Shown: positions 12,284 through 22,300 of the stretch, piece after piece | Numbering within the stretch: the stretch's first letter is position 1 | Layout of the letters: each line of letters opens with the position of its first letter | From: Anopheles merus | Taxonomy: Eukaryota > Arthropoda > Insecta > Diptera > Culicidae | NCBI RefSeq assembly: GCF_017562075.2 | Contig: NW_024427779.1 | Coordinates: 1 to 64,000 of the forward strand | Reading direction: 5' to 3' | DNA: 64,000 nt | The notes under the pieces: model-generated | Seen by the model: the letters and a program-made list of their open reading frames with translations, nothing else | The model's database searches: none | What the model was told of the DNA's origin: nothing | Translations under genes and position numbers: made by a program

Positions 12284-13574
12284 ATGCCGACGGAGGATCA
12301 AACAGCAGACGAAAACCAGCGGATCAAGTTGGAAGCGACTCGCCAACTGACAGGCCTAGAAAGTGCGCTGCAAAACATTTTATCGCAAGTGCGCGAAGGT
12401 AGATTGAGCCAGCAAATGGCTAAGAGTAAGGATGAGATCGCAGCGTTATTGTGGAGCGAAGGCAACAAAGCGCTGTTGCAGCTGGAAGCAATATCGGGTC
12501 CGCAACCGCGACGCGATACGTTCGTTGAGGCCTACGCGCAAGTGAAAACCGAACTGAGGAAAGTGTATGCGGTGGAAGTGCCGCCTACTCCGCAGTTAGA
12601 TGTAACAGTTGCATCAACCCCTTACCGCTCCGATCACCTTCCGCGTATCGAACTTCCGAAGTTTAACGGTGATCCTTCGGAATGGCCAGCGTTCGCGGGA
12701 CGGTTCGAAAAGCGGATTGTCGGTGACAGGTGATGCGGAGCGGTACGCGTTCCTTATAAAGTGTTTCGATCGGTGCGATATTGCGCGGAACAGTTGCGAA
12801 GCCTTCGAAAACGCTGGCATGCCCTTCGAAAGGGCATGGAGTAAGTTGGAGGAAAGGTTCTACAAGAAACGGGTAGCTTTCCTCAGCCACTTTAACTATC
12901 TCAGAGACCTTCCAAAAATGACTGTGGCGTCTTCCAACGGGCTTATGCGGATAATAGATGTGGTCGAAACATCAACCTCCGCAGCGAAGCAAATTGCAGG
13001 CGCAAGCGGACAACGGCCTACCGTGGTGGAGGATGGAATGCTGGTGAGCCTGGTTATGTCCAAGCTAGACGATGAAACCATAACCAGAATATCCCGTAGG
13101 CTGGACGTCCACACCATTCCGACGTGGAAGGAACTGCGCGACGAGCTCGATAGGTTGTCGAGTTCGCTCTACTATGAGCCGCGGAAAAGCGCCGCGTCCC
13201 GTCCTGACCGCGCTTCTACTAGTAGCAAGCGCCCAATACGTGCGGCATTCGTAGCCACGGTGGATACAGTAAGTACCAGTCAGACGCCAACCCCGCAAAC
13301 CCAGCGAACTAGATACAGCTCGGTGGATCACCAGCCAGGCACGCGACGCTGCTATGCGTGCGACAAGCCGGGCCACACGGGCCCGCTGTGTCCAGAGTTG
13401 CAGGTTCGGTCGGAATGTGAACGCATCAACTACGTGATGAGCAAAGGCAAGTGCGTGAATTGCCTTTCCAGCCAGCACCCCGCTTCGCAGTGCCCCAGCA
13501 ACAAAAGATGCCAAGTGTGTAGACAAAAGCATCATACTCTTTTGCACGTGAAATCTTCCGAAGCTGCGAAGTGA
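12284..13574 (+). pseudogene. gag: Element 1 gag (DUF1759 and zinc knuckles), frameshifted
   Basis: Gag of the BEL/Pao type forms the particle and binds RNA. The ATG at 12284 opens 149 codons that reach the DUF1759 hallmark LPKFNGDPSEW and then stop at 12731. The same domain continues one frame over (positions divisible by three), so a net +1 shift lies between about 12700 and 12733. The downstream part has the typical cysteine-poor core and three zinc motifs. They are C-X2-C-X4-H-X4-C starting at 13350, a second of the same form starting at 13452, and a C-X2-C...H-X3-H motif starting at 13509. The frame ends at TGA (13572-13574), followed in frame by 16 codons and then the minisatellite. The TGA is one transition away from CGA, so it may be a mutation. 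It is also followed by C, a context known to favour readthrough. Confidence 0.88.
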
Positions 13575-15479
13575 CAACCACATTCCGTTTCGCCACCACG
13601 TGGTGTCCGGCGTTCCTACTCCGTGCCTCCGTCGCCGCGTTCCCGCTCCGTGCCGCCATCCACAAGCATTAGTGCCGTGCTTTCAGCGATGGCCGATCCA
13701 CGTGGTGTCCGGCGTTCCTGCTCCGTGCTGCCGTCCCCGCGTTCCCGCTCCGTGCCGCCATCCACAAGCACTAGTGCCGTGCTTTCAGCGATGGCCGATC
13801 CACGTGGTGTCCTGCGTTCCTGCTCCGTGCCTCCGTCGCCGCGTTCCCGCTCCGTGCCGCCATCCACAAGCACTAGTGCCGTGCTTTCAGCGATGGCCGA
13901 TCCACGTGGTGTCCGGCGTTCCTGCTCCGTGCTGCCGTCCCCGCGTTCCCGCTCCGTGCCGCCATTCACAAGCACTAGTGCCGTGCTTTCAGCGATGGCC
14001 GATCCACGTGGTGTCCGGCGTTTCTACTCCGTGCCTCCGTCGCCGCGTTCCCGCTCCATGCCGCCATCCACAAGCATTAGTGCCGTGCTTTCAGCGATGG
14101 CCGATCCACGTGGTGTCCGGCGCTCCTGCTCCGTGCTGCCGTCCCCGCGTTCCCGCTCCGTGCCGCCATCCACAAGCACTAGTGCCGTGCTTTCAGCGAT
14201 GGCCGATCCACGTGGTGTCCGGCGTTCCTGCTCCGTGCTGCCGTCCCCGCGTTCCCGCTCCGTGCCGCCATTCACAAGCACTAGTGCCGTGCTTTCAGCG
14301 ATGGCCGATTCACGTGGTGTCCGGCGTTCCTACTCCGTGCCTCCGTCGCCGCGTTCCCGCTCCATGCCGCCATCCACAAGCATTAGTGCCGTGCTTTCAG
14401 CGATGGCCGATCCACGTGGTGTCCGGCGCTCCTGCTCCGTGCTGCCGTCCCCGCGTTCCCGCTCCGTGCCGCCATCCACAAGCACTAGTGCCGTGCTTTC
14501 GGCGATGGCCGATCCACGTGGTGTCCGGCGTTCCTGCTCCGTGCTGCTGTCCCCGCGTTCCCGCTCCGTGCCGCCATTCACAAGCACTAGTGCCGTGCTT
14601 TCAGCGATGGCCGATCCACGTGGTGTCCGGCGTTCTTGCTCCGTGCTGCCGTCCCCGCGTTCCCGCTCCGTGCCGCCATCCCCAAGCACTGGTGCCGTGC
14701 TTTCAGCGATGGTCGATCCACGCGCTCGGTCCGTTTCGTCGCCGCGTGGTGTATTGCGTTCCCGCTCTGCTCAGCCATTGCTAAGTGTGCGCGCATCTTC
14801 CCCTGCAATGGATGATGGTGGTATCGTATCCCCCTGTTCCAATCTAAGCCATCCCCTAGCAGTGAGGATGGCTCCAGCTGCCCAGCGTTCCGCTACGTGT
14901 GGTTCAATGCATCTGTCTGGTGCGTCATCTCGTGACGTCTCTAACCTTGCCAACCACGTTTTGCTAGCAACTGTTGCGGTGCTTATTCAAGACGGCCTGG
15001 GGGAGTGGCAACGAATCCGTTGCCTGCTAGATTCTGGGTGCCAAATCCAAGCCATCACGGCGTCCGCTGTGAAACGGTTGAGGTTACCGTTACTGTCTGA
15101 GAAAATTACGCTAATGGGGATAAGTGGTAAACTCCCTGTATCGAATAAAATTCGTACAAAAGTCATAGCAATTAATGGATCCTATCGTTTTAGCTCCAAT
15201 TTCTACATCATACCGGAACTCAGTGCGCAACCCCATCGCACAATCAAGCAGGACGAACTGAGCCTCCCACCTGGCAAGCGACTCGCCGATGAAAACTTCA
15301 GTCATACAGGGCCAGTTGATGCGATATTAGGGGCCGGAATATGCTATGACTCGCTCGGTGCAGGACTTCATCGCTTGCCCAATGGACTCACTTTACAAAA
15401 CACCAAATTCGGTTGGATAGTTGGAGGGTTGCTATGCAATATGACCTCCACTAATCTCCACCCGCGGAGTTGTCATTAG
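13575..15479 (+). pseudogene. Element 1 Gag-Pol linker and DUF1758 aspartic protease, closed by TAG
   Basis: This segment is open in the same frame as downstream gag and pol. It holds the 11 x 34-residue Ser/Arg/Pro repeat, a variable spacer, and then the retropepsin-like DUF1758 domain. The catalytic motif is CLLDSGC with the Asp codon at 15030, and the domain's later signatures AILGAG and FGWIVGG are present. BEL/Pao proteases usually have D-S/T-G-S/A; here the fourth position is Cys. The frame ends at TAG (15477-15479), after which the same frame continues without a gap into the segment ahead of the reverse transcriptase. A C-to-T change from CAG would explain the stop. Protease would mature the Gag-Pol polyprotein. 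There is no convincing own start codon, so it would depend on translation from gag. Confidence 0.82.
13596..14717 (+). repeat. In-frame coding minisatellite, 11 x 102 bp, in element 1
   Basis: Eleven head-to-tail units of exactly 102 bp (11 x 102 = 1,122) each begin CCACGTGGTGTCC. Each encodes 34 residues rich in Ser, Arg and Pro, with RSRS and SVPP motifs. No unit has an indel, so the frame is kept throughout. Units also show a period of three. Copies 5-7 and 8-10 repeat the order STSI, STST, FTST, giving a 306-bp higher-order unit; copies 1-4 show the same order with one extra unit. A degenerate trace continues to about 14760. Because the length is divisible by three, other frames are also open; these are shadows. 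It lies between the Gag zinc knuckles and the protease. Confidence 0.95.
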
Positions 15480-18400
15480 GCGACCTATATTGACGACCTG
15501 GAAGTGAGCCTTGAGCGTTTTTGGAAGGTGGAAGAACTGCCACCTGACGTCCCAGACCGGCTAGCTTTACAAGACCATGAGCTCGAGGAACATTTCAGAG
15601 CTCACACGAAGATTGCTGAGGATGGTCGATACGTCGTCCGGATTCCCCTACGGGGGGAGTTGACACAACTGGGAGACTCCATCGAACAGGCTCAACGACG
15701 ACTATTATCACTCGAGCGGAAGCTGTCTCGGCATGAAGATACTTACGAGGAGTACCGAAAGTTCATGCGCGAATATCTTGAGCTAAGACACATGACTCCT
15801 GTACCGGCAGACGAACTACATAAGGTTCGATACGTTATCCCACATTCGTGTGTGATAAAACCAGATTCTACAACCACGAAGCTGCGAGTAGTCTTTGACG
15901 CGAGTGCGAAGTCCACCACTGGAATTTCGCTTAACGACCTACAAGCCATCGGGCCAGTTATACAACCGGATCTCCTTCACTTATGGTTGCATTTTCGGAC
16001 GCAGACAGTGGTGGTTACAGCGGACATTGCGAAGATGTATCGCCAAATCTGGGTAGCTGACTCGGACACCTGGATGCAGTGCATATTATGGCGCGAAGAT
16101 GCAAGAGATACCGCTCAAATGTATCGGCTCCGTACCGTCACTTACGGCGAGGCCTCCTCGTCGTATCTTGCGTGTAGAGCGTTATATGAGGCGGGCGAGG
16201 AAGTGCGTTCATCCAATCCGGAAATCGCTGACGCCATTCAGCGCTCATTCTACGTGGATAACCTGTCCTTGGGTGCTGCGACTCCGGACGAATTACGTGT
16301 GCTTACCCGCGGGATTGAACGGGCACTTATGAATAGAGGAATGCCAATACGGAAATGGGCATCCAATGTCCCTGCAGTAGTACATGATGTGCCAGAAGAA
16401 CACCTTGACTCTCCGGTGCAAATCGGCGACAGACAGGCTATCAAAATGCTGGGTCTAGCGTGGTGTCCTTCAGAAGACACGTTCCAGCTTATCATTGACA
16501 ATGATTGCCACCTGCCCGTAAACTCCATGACCAAACGATGCTTAGTGGCAAGAATTGCCAAACTTTACGATCCAGTTGGAATCCTGCAACCCGTGATCAT
16601 CACCGCAAAAATCCTCATGCAAAATCTATGGCGCGACAATCTTACATGGGACGAAACTGTACCACCTCATGCCCTTGCTAAGTGGAACGAGTTTGCGGCT
16701 CAACTACCAGTCCTTCGGCAGCTACACATCCCAAGAATGGCGCTGCCAAGTGAAGCAGAAAATAGTACCATCTATGGTTTTTGTGATGCCTCAACAAAAG
16801 CATATGGGTGTGCAATATACGTTTGCTACTTGGATGGTAATGGAGAAAGACGATCGCGACTCCTATGTGCCAAGTCAAGAGTTGCACCGCTGAAGGAACT
16901 GACTTTGCCCAGACTAGAACTCCAAGCAGCACTCTTGCTAGCTGAACTCTACGTGAAAATAAAGGACGTATTCGGCACCCGAGTCCAACAAACTAGATGG
17001 TGGACTGACTCGCAAGTCGTATTAGCCTGGATACGTTCCGATAATTCGAAATGGGACGTCTTCGTAAAAAATCGAGTATCCAAGATATGCGCTGCGACCA
17101 ATGCATGTGATTGGCACTATGTGCCAACAAAGCTAAACCCGGCAGACATCGTATCCAGGGGACTTCCAGCTAGCAAATTGGTTAGAGGGGAAAATATGAA
17201 ATTCTGGTTAAACGGTCCGAATTTTATCATTACAGATTCCTGCCCACAAACCAATGATGGTTACGAGACCATATCAGAAGAGGTTGCAGCCCCACCACAA
17301 GCTTTAGCGGCAACCGTAGGTCCCGCTTGTGAAGATTTCATAGCTCAATATAAGTACCACAATTCGTTCATTAAGACGAGGCGACATTTCGCATGGCTTA
17401 GCAGAATCATCCACAACTTCAAAGTTAATTCTGCCAGGCTCCGTGTGACCTCTTCTACGATGGAGAGAAAAACTGGTCCCTTGCTGCTGGACGAATTGGA
17501 ATCCGGACTTCAATTGTTGCTACGGGTAATGCAGGCCACAGCATTCCCCAATGAGGTACGAGAAATGCACGAATCTGGACAGGTTAGCTCAAAAGGTCCT
17601 CTTCAGCACCTTAACCCGATCGTTCGAGACAACCTGATACGCGTGAAGGGACGATTGGAGAACGCAGAAATGACGGATGATGCGAGAGTGCCGATTTTAG
17701 TGCCGAAATCACATCCCTTTTCTCGCATTATTGTACGGTACTTTCATGAATACAATCACCACGCCGGTACGGACCTAGTTATGGCAGAATTTCGGGCAAG
17801 GTTCTGGATGCGAGATCTTCGACGCACAATTATCGGTGTGACATCGCGATGTATCGTATGTGTACGAGCCAGACCTAAACAATTCGTGCAGCAAATGGGA
17901 CAATTGCCTGCTGCCCGGGTAAATGTGTCACCCGCTTTCACCCACACGGGGGTGGACTTATGTGGACCTTTCTACGTCATCCCTCACACCAGATCGACAC
18001 GGCGGATAGAAGTCTACGTGTGCATATTCGTCTGCTTTGCTACCAAGGCAATTCATCTGGAAGTGGTGGAAAACCTTTCAACGTCAGCCTTCATATCAGC
18101 ACTGATTCGTTTTGTATCCCTTCGTGGCAGACCAGACACGATATATTCAGATAACGGCCGAAACTTCGTTGGAGCAGCCAAAGAGTTGCGCCTGCTACGT
18201 GAAGCCTACAACAACCGCGCCTTCCAGGATGAGATAGTGAATCTAGCTGCCGAAAAGGGGATACCGTTCTCCTTCATTCCGCCGCGGAGCCCGAATTTCG
18301 GCGGCCTTTGGGAGGCCAACATTAAAGTGGCCAAACGCCTTTTCAAGGCTGCAGCGAGGGGCGCCCATCTCAAATTGGTTGAGTTGCAAACATTACTCTA

Positions 18401-19049
18401 TCAAATTTCATCAATTCTCAATTCCAGGCCACTTACTGCTGTCTATGCCAATCCTGGCTCCGTCGAAGCGCTCACTCCAGCACACTTTTTGATCGCGCGG
18501 GCCTCATTCTCTATTCCTGCTACCATCCAAAACGATGATACGGACGGTGTCAAGACGAGATGGAAGCGCGTGCAAAAATTGTCCCAGCAATTTTGGTCTC
18601 GCTGGCAAGCCGATTACCTGTCCCAGCTACGATGCCATGCCAAATGGACAACACGAACTTCGAACGTGCAAGTTGGGCAGATTGTACTGGTTGGCGACGA
18701 CAACCTCCCGGTCGGTCGATGGCCCATGGGGATAGTTACGAGAACTTACGTGGGACCTGACGATATGGTACGCGTTGCTGACATTCGAACAAGCAGCGGT
18801 ACTTACAAGCGAAACGTGAGGTTGTTGGCTCCGCTTCCGATAGACGCCACAGAGAAGGACGCCGACGAGACACCAGCTGACCTGCTGGCCCTATCCACCG
18901 AGAAAACAGATGAAATTGGCCAGCGTGGATCCCAGCATACGATGCATAATACGATCTCTGAACTTGAGGATGACCAACCACCTTCGTGCAGCGTTTGGGA
19001 CGGTCGACTGCGTCCCAAAGGGGGGAGAAATGGTCATGTAAATCGATGA
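15480..19049 (+). CDS. pol: Element 1 pol: reverse transcriptase (YVDN), RNase H, integrase, DUF5641
   Basis: The frame is open from 15480; the first ATG is at 15504 and residues are numbered from there (1,181 aa). The Pao reverse transcriptase contains FDAS, Asp174 in TADIAKMY, and Tyr250-Val-Asp-Asn253. The second catalytic aspartate is Asn (AAC at 16260-16262), which should cripple polymerisation. RNase H looks complete: Asp428, Glu472, Asp502, Asp548. Integrase has an HHCC zinc-binding part (His748, Cys783-X2-Cys) and the triad Asp818, Asp883, Glu937 with GGLWEAN. DUF5641 follows at about 1030-1115. The frame runs 19 bp into the 3' LTR and ends at TGA 19047. It is in frame with the protease segment, so it was probably part of one polyprotein; the ATG at 15504 is not a likely native start. 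There is no envelope region. Confidence 0.9.
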   Translation, partial: ATYIDDLEVSLERFWKVEELPPDVPDRLALQDHELEEHFRAHTKIAEDGRYVVRIPLRGELTQLGDSIEQAQRRLLSLERKLSRHEDTYEEYRKFMREYLELRHMTPVPADELHKVRYVIPHSCVIKPDSTTTKLRVVFDASAKSTTGISLNDLQAIGPVIQPDLLHLWLHFRTQTVVVTADIAKMYRQIWVADSDTWMQCILWREDARDTAQMYRLRTVTYGEASSSYLACRALYEAGEEVRSSNPEIADAIQRSFYVDNLSLGAATPDELRVLTRGIERALMNRGMPIRKWASNVPAVVHDVPEEHLDSPVQIGDRQAIKMLGLAWCPSEDTFQLIIDNDCHLPVNSMTKRCLVARIAKLYDPVGILQPVIITAKILMQNLWRDNLTWDETVPPHALAKWNEFAAQLPVLRQLHIPRMALPSEAENSTIYGFCDASTKAYGCAIYVCYLDGNGERRSRLLCAKSRVAPLKELTLPRLELQAALLLAELYVKIKDVFGTRVQQTRWWTDSQVVLAWIRSDNSKWDVFVKNRVSKICAATNACDWHYVPTKLNPADIVSRGLPASKLVRGENMKFWLNGPNFIITDSCPQTNDGYETISEEVAAPPQALAATVGPACEDFIAQYKYHNSFIKTRRHFAWLSRIIHNFKVNSARLRVTSSTMERKTGPLLLDELESGLQLLLRVMQATAFPNEVREMHESGQVSSKGPLQHLNPIVRDNLIRVKGRLENAEMTDDARVPILVPKSHPFSRIIVRYFHEYNHHAGTDLVMAEFRARFWMRDLRRTIIGVTSRCIVCVRARPKQFVQQMGQLPAARVNVSPAFTHTGVDLCGPFYVIPHTRSTRRIEVYVCIFVCFATKAIHLEVVENLSTSAFISALIRFVSLRGRPDTIYSDNGRNFVGAAKELRLLREAYNNRAFQDEIVNLAAEKGIPFSFIPPRSPNFGGLWEANIKVAKRLFKAAARGAHLKLVELQTLLYQISSILNSRPLTAVYANPGSVEALTPAHFLIARASFSIPATIQNDDTDGVKTRWKRVQKLSQQFWSRWQADYLSQLRCHAKWTTRTSNVQVGQIVLVGDDNLPVGRWPMGIVTRTYVGPDDMVRVADIRTSSGTYKRNVRLLAPLPIDATEKDADETPADLLALSTEKTDEIGQRGSQHTMHNTISELEDDQPPSCSVWDGRLRPKGGRNGHVNR
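19017..19030 (+). other. Element 1 polypurine tract
   Basis: AAAGGGGGGAGAAA is a 14-base uninterrupted purine run ending exactly at the first base before the 3' LTR. That is the expected position of the plus-strand primer. It lies inside the end of the pol frame. Confidence 0.92.
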
Positions 19050-19389
19050 GGTTCGAAACCGTCAACGGCGAAACGCTCACCGGTTTTGAACAGCATCTTT
19101 CGAATGCGTTTCGAAAGATTGCGCTTGCGTTCCGAAACGCACTTTGACCCGATAACCTCGTGTCCCCACGTCATGTGAGAGCGTGCGTGAGAGAGAATTT
19201 TGTGCATAAATTCTCTCCCAGCATCCTGGGGAATCGGCTATCGTGGGCTTCGTGCGATCGATCAGCGGATCGATCGATCATTCATATACGTGTAGTTGAG
19301 TGGAATAAATGATAGCATTATAACGTTTTAAAAACATTCTACGTCCTAGTGTTTTTTATCTTTTTTTTTTGCGACTTCGTGAAAGAACA
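19031..19389 (+). repeat. Element 1 3' LTR (359 bp)
   Basis: It begins TGGTCATG and ends GAAAGAACA. AATAAA lies at 19304-19309. Relative to the 5' LTR it lacks 16 bases between ACGTC direct repeats, has one extra base before the T-run, and differs at about four positions (two in the GGCGAAACGCTC region, one CCCGATAACC, one CTCTCCC). The first 19 bp encode the end of pol. Confidence 0.97.
19304..19309 (+). terminator. Polyadenylation signal AATAAA in element 1 3' LTR
   Basis: This canonical hexamer would direct 3'-end formation of the element 1 transcript. A T-rich tract lies about 50 bp downstream, as expected for a downstream element. Confidence 0.6.
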
Positions 19390-19394
19390 GCAAG
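19390..19394. repeat. Target site duplication GCAAG, right copy
   Basis: This is the partner of 11821-11825. The satellite continues after it with GTCAACCATTATCG in the correct monomer phase. Confidence 0.97.
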
Positions 19395-22300
19395 GTCAAC
19401 CATTATCGTTCTTATATCATTGAGGCTTCTTGAATAACCAAACCAAAGCCCTGGAATACAATAATAAGGATCTTGGCGATGAAAAAGTCTCAAAATGGGT
19501 CATAGTGCACTATATACGCATGCTAAAATTGATAGGTTTTCCCGAGTAAAATGCATTCAGAGCCCATTTACAAGACTATCCGTGAGTTTAATCGTAGAAC
19601 CCATGTGCGGCTTTAAAAGACCGCTTCAATACCTTTCCAAAACTGTCTTAATCGTCTCGCTAGGACACATGGTTACGAAGTTATGGCCATTTGAAGGAAT
19701 GTCCAACTTTCCCCTCCATCCATATGGCCATGGTTGAAATTTGGACGAAAATGCAAGGTCAACCATTATCGTTCTTATATCATTGAGGCTTCTTGAATAA
19801 CCAAACCAAAGCCCTGGAACACAATAATAAGGATCTTGGCGATGAAAAAGTCTCAAAATGGGTCATAGTGCACTATATACGCATGCTAAAATTGATAGGT
19901 TTTCCCGAGTAAAATGCATTCAGAGCCCATTTACAAGACTACCCGTGAGTTTAATCGTAGAACCCATGTGCGGCTTTAGAAGACCGCTTCAATACCTTTC
20001 CAAAACTGTCTTAATCGTCTCGCTAGGACACATGGTTACGAAGTTATGGCCATTTGAAGGAATGTCCAACTTTCCCCTCCATCCATATGGCCATGGTTGA
20101 AATTTTGACGAAAATGCAAGGTCAACCATTATCGTTCTTATATCATTGAGGCTTCTTGAATATCCAAACCAAAGCCCTGGAACACAATAATAAGGATCTT
20201 GGCGATGAAAAAGTCTCAAAATGGGTCATAGTGCACTATATACGCATGCTAAAATTGATAGGTTTTCCCGAGTAAAATGCATTCAGAGCCCATTTACAAG
20301 ACTATCCGTGAGTTTAATCGTAGATCCCATGTGCGGCTTTAGAAGACCGCTTCAATACCTTTCCAAAACTGTCTTAATCGTCTCGCTAGGACACATGGTT
20401 ACGAAGTTATGGCCATTTGAAGGAATGTCCAACTTTCCCCTCCATCCATATGGCCATGGTTGAAATTTTGACGAAAATGCAAGGTCAACCATTATCGTTC
20501 TTATATCATTGAGGCTTCTTGAATGACCAAACCAAAGCCCTGGAACACAATAATAAGGATCTTGGCGATGAAAAAGTCTCAAAATGGGTCATAGTGCACT
20601 ATATACGCATGCTAAAATTGATAGGTTTTCCCGAGTAAAATGCATTCAGAGCCCATTTACAAGACTATCCGTGAGTTTAATCGTAGAACCCATGTGCGGC
20701 TTTAGAAGACCGCTTCAATACCTTTCCAAAACTGTCTTAATCGTCTCGCTAGGACACATGGTTACGAAGTTATGGCCATTTGAAGGAATGTCCAACTTTC
20801 CCCTCCATCCATATGGCCATGGTTGAAATTTTGACGAAAATGCAAGGTCAACCATTATCGTTCTTATATCATTGAGGCTTCTTGAATAACCAAACCAAAG
20901 CCCTGGAACACAATAATAAGGATCTTGGCGATGAAAAAGTCTCAAAATGGGTCATTGTGCACTATATACGCATGCTAAAATTGATAGGTTTTCCCGAGTA
21001 AAATGCATTCAGAGCCCATTTACAAGACTATCCGTGAGTTTAATCGTAGAACCCATGTGCGGCTTTAGAAGACCGCTTCAATACCTTTCCAAAACTGTCT
21101 TAATCGTCTCGCTAGGACACATGGTTACGAAGTTATGGCCATTTGAAGGAATGTCCAACTTTCCCCTCCATCCATATGCCATGGTTGAAATTTTGACGAA
21201 AATGCAAGGTCAACCATTATCGTTCTTATATCATTGAGGCTTCTTGAATAACCAAACCAAAGCCCTGGAACACAATAATAAGGATCTTGGCGATGAAAAA
21301 GTCTCAAAATGGGTCATAGTGCACTATATACGCATGCTAAAATTGATAGGTTTTCCCGAGTAAAATGCATTCAGAGCCCATTTACAAGACTATCCGTGAG
21401 TTTAATCGTAGAACCCATGTGCGGCTTTAGAAGACCGCTTCAATACCTTTCCAAAACTGTCTTAATCGTCTCGCTAGGACACATGGTTACGAAGTTATGG
21501 CCATTTGAAGGAATGTCCAACTTTCCCCTCCATCCATATGGCCATGGTTGAAATTTTGACGAAAATGCAAGGTCAACCATTATCGTTCTTATATCATTGA
21601 GGCTTCTTGAATAACCAAACCAAAGCCCTGGAACACAATAATAAGGATCTTGGCGATGAAAAAGTCTCAAAATGGGTCATAGTGCACTATATACGCATGC
21701 TAAAATTGATAGGTTTTCCCGAGTAAAATGCATTCAGAGCCCATTTACAAGACTATCCGTGAGTTTAATCGTAGAACCCATGTGCGGCTTTAGAAGACCG
21801 CTTCAATACCTTTCCAAAACTGTCTTAATCGTCTCGCTAGGACACATGGTTACGAAGTTATGGCCATTTGAAGGAATGTCCAACTTTCCCCTCCATCCAT
21901 ATGGCCATGGTTGAAATTTTAACGAAAATGCAAGGTCAACCATTATCGTTCTTATATCATTGAGGCTTCTTGAATAACCAAACCAAAGCCCTGGAACACA
22001 ATAATAAGGATCTTGGCGATGAAAAAGTCTCAAAATGGGTCATAGTGCACTATATACGCATGCTAAAATTGATAGGTTTTCCCGAGTAAAATGCATTCAG
22101 AGCCCATTTACAAGACTATCCGTGAGTTTAATCGTAGAACCCATGTGCGGCTTTAGAAGACCGCTTCAATACCTTTCCAAAACTGTCTTAATCGTCTCGC
22201 TAGGACACATGGTTACGAAGTTATGGCCATTTGAAGGAATGTCCAACTTTCCCCTCCATCCATATGGCCATGGTTGAAATTTGACGAAAATGCAAGGTCA

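Larger units (their letters stand above)
11826..19389 (+). mobile_element. BEL/Pao LTR retrotransposon, element 1 (degenerate gag-pol, no env)
   Basis: This 7,564-bp element has two LTRs (374 and 359 bp, TG...CA ends), a tRNA-Trp primer binding site, gag, protease, reverse transcriptase, RNase H, integrase, DUF5641, and a polypurine tract touching the 3' LTR. It is flanked by the 5-bp duplication GCAAG, and the split satellite monomer adds up to exactly 363 bp, so both ends are certain. Coding lesions are a gag frameshift near 12700-12733, TGA at 13572 and TAG at 15477. The reverse transcriptase motif is also altered (YVDN). After the gag shift, all coding segments lie in one frame, suggesting an ancestral single Gag-Pol frame. 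No envelope region is present. It is more G+C-rich than element 2 and clearly a different lineage. Confidence 0.97.

Noticed and set aside
13572..13574. Selenocysteine recoding of the TGA in element 1
   Set aside because: BEL/Pao proteins are not known selenoproteins and I see no selenocysteine insertion element. Mutation or ordinary readthrough is simpler.
13065..13583. Minus-strand frame of 172 codons opposite gag
   Set aside because: It is antisense to recognisable Gag with zinc knuckles and has no family resemblance.
13600..14784. A 394-codon frame rich in Pro, Cys and Arg overlapping the minisatellite, and minus-strand frames there
   Set aside because: They are shadows made by a 102-bp repeat (divisible by three). 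The frame that joins gag to protease is the real one.
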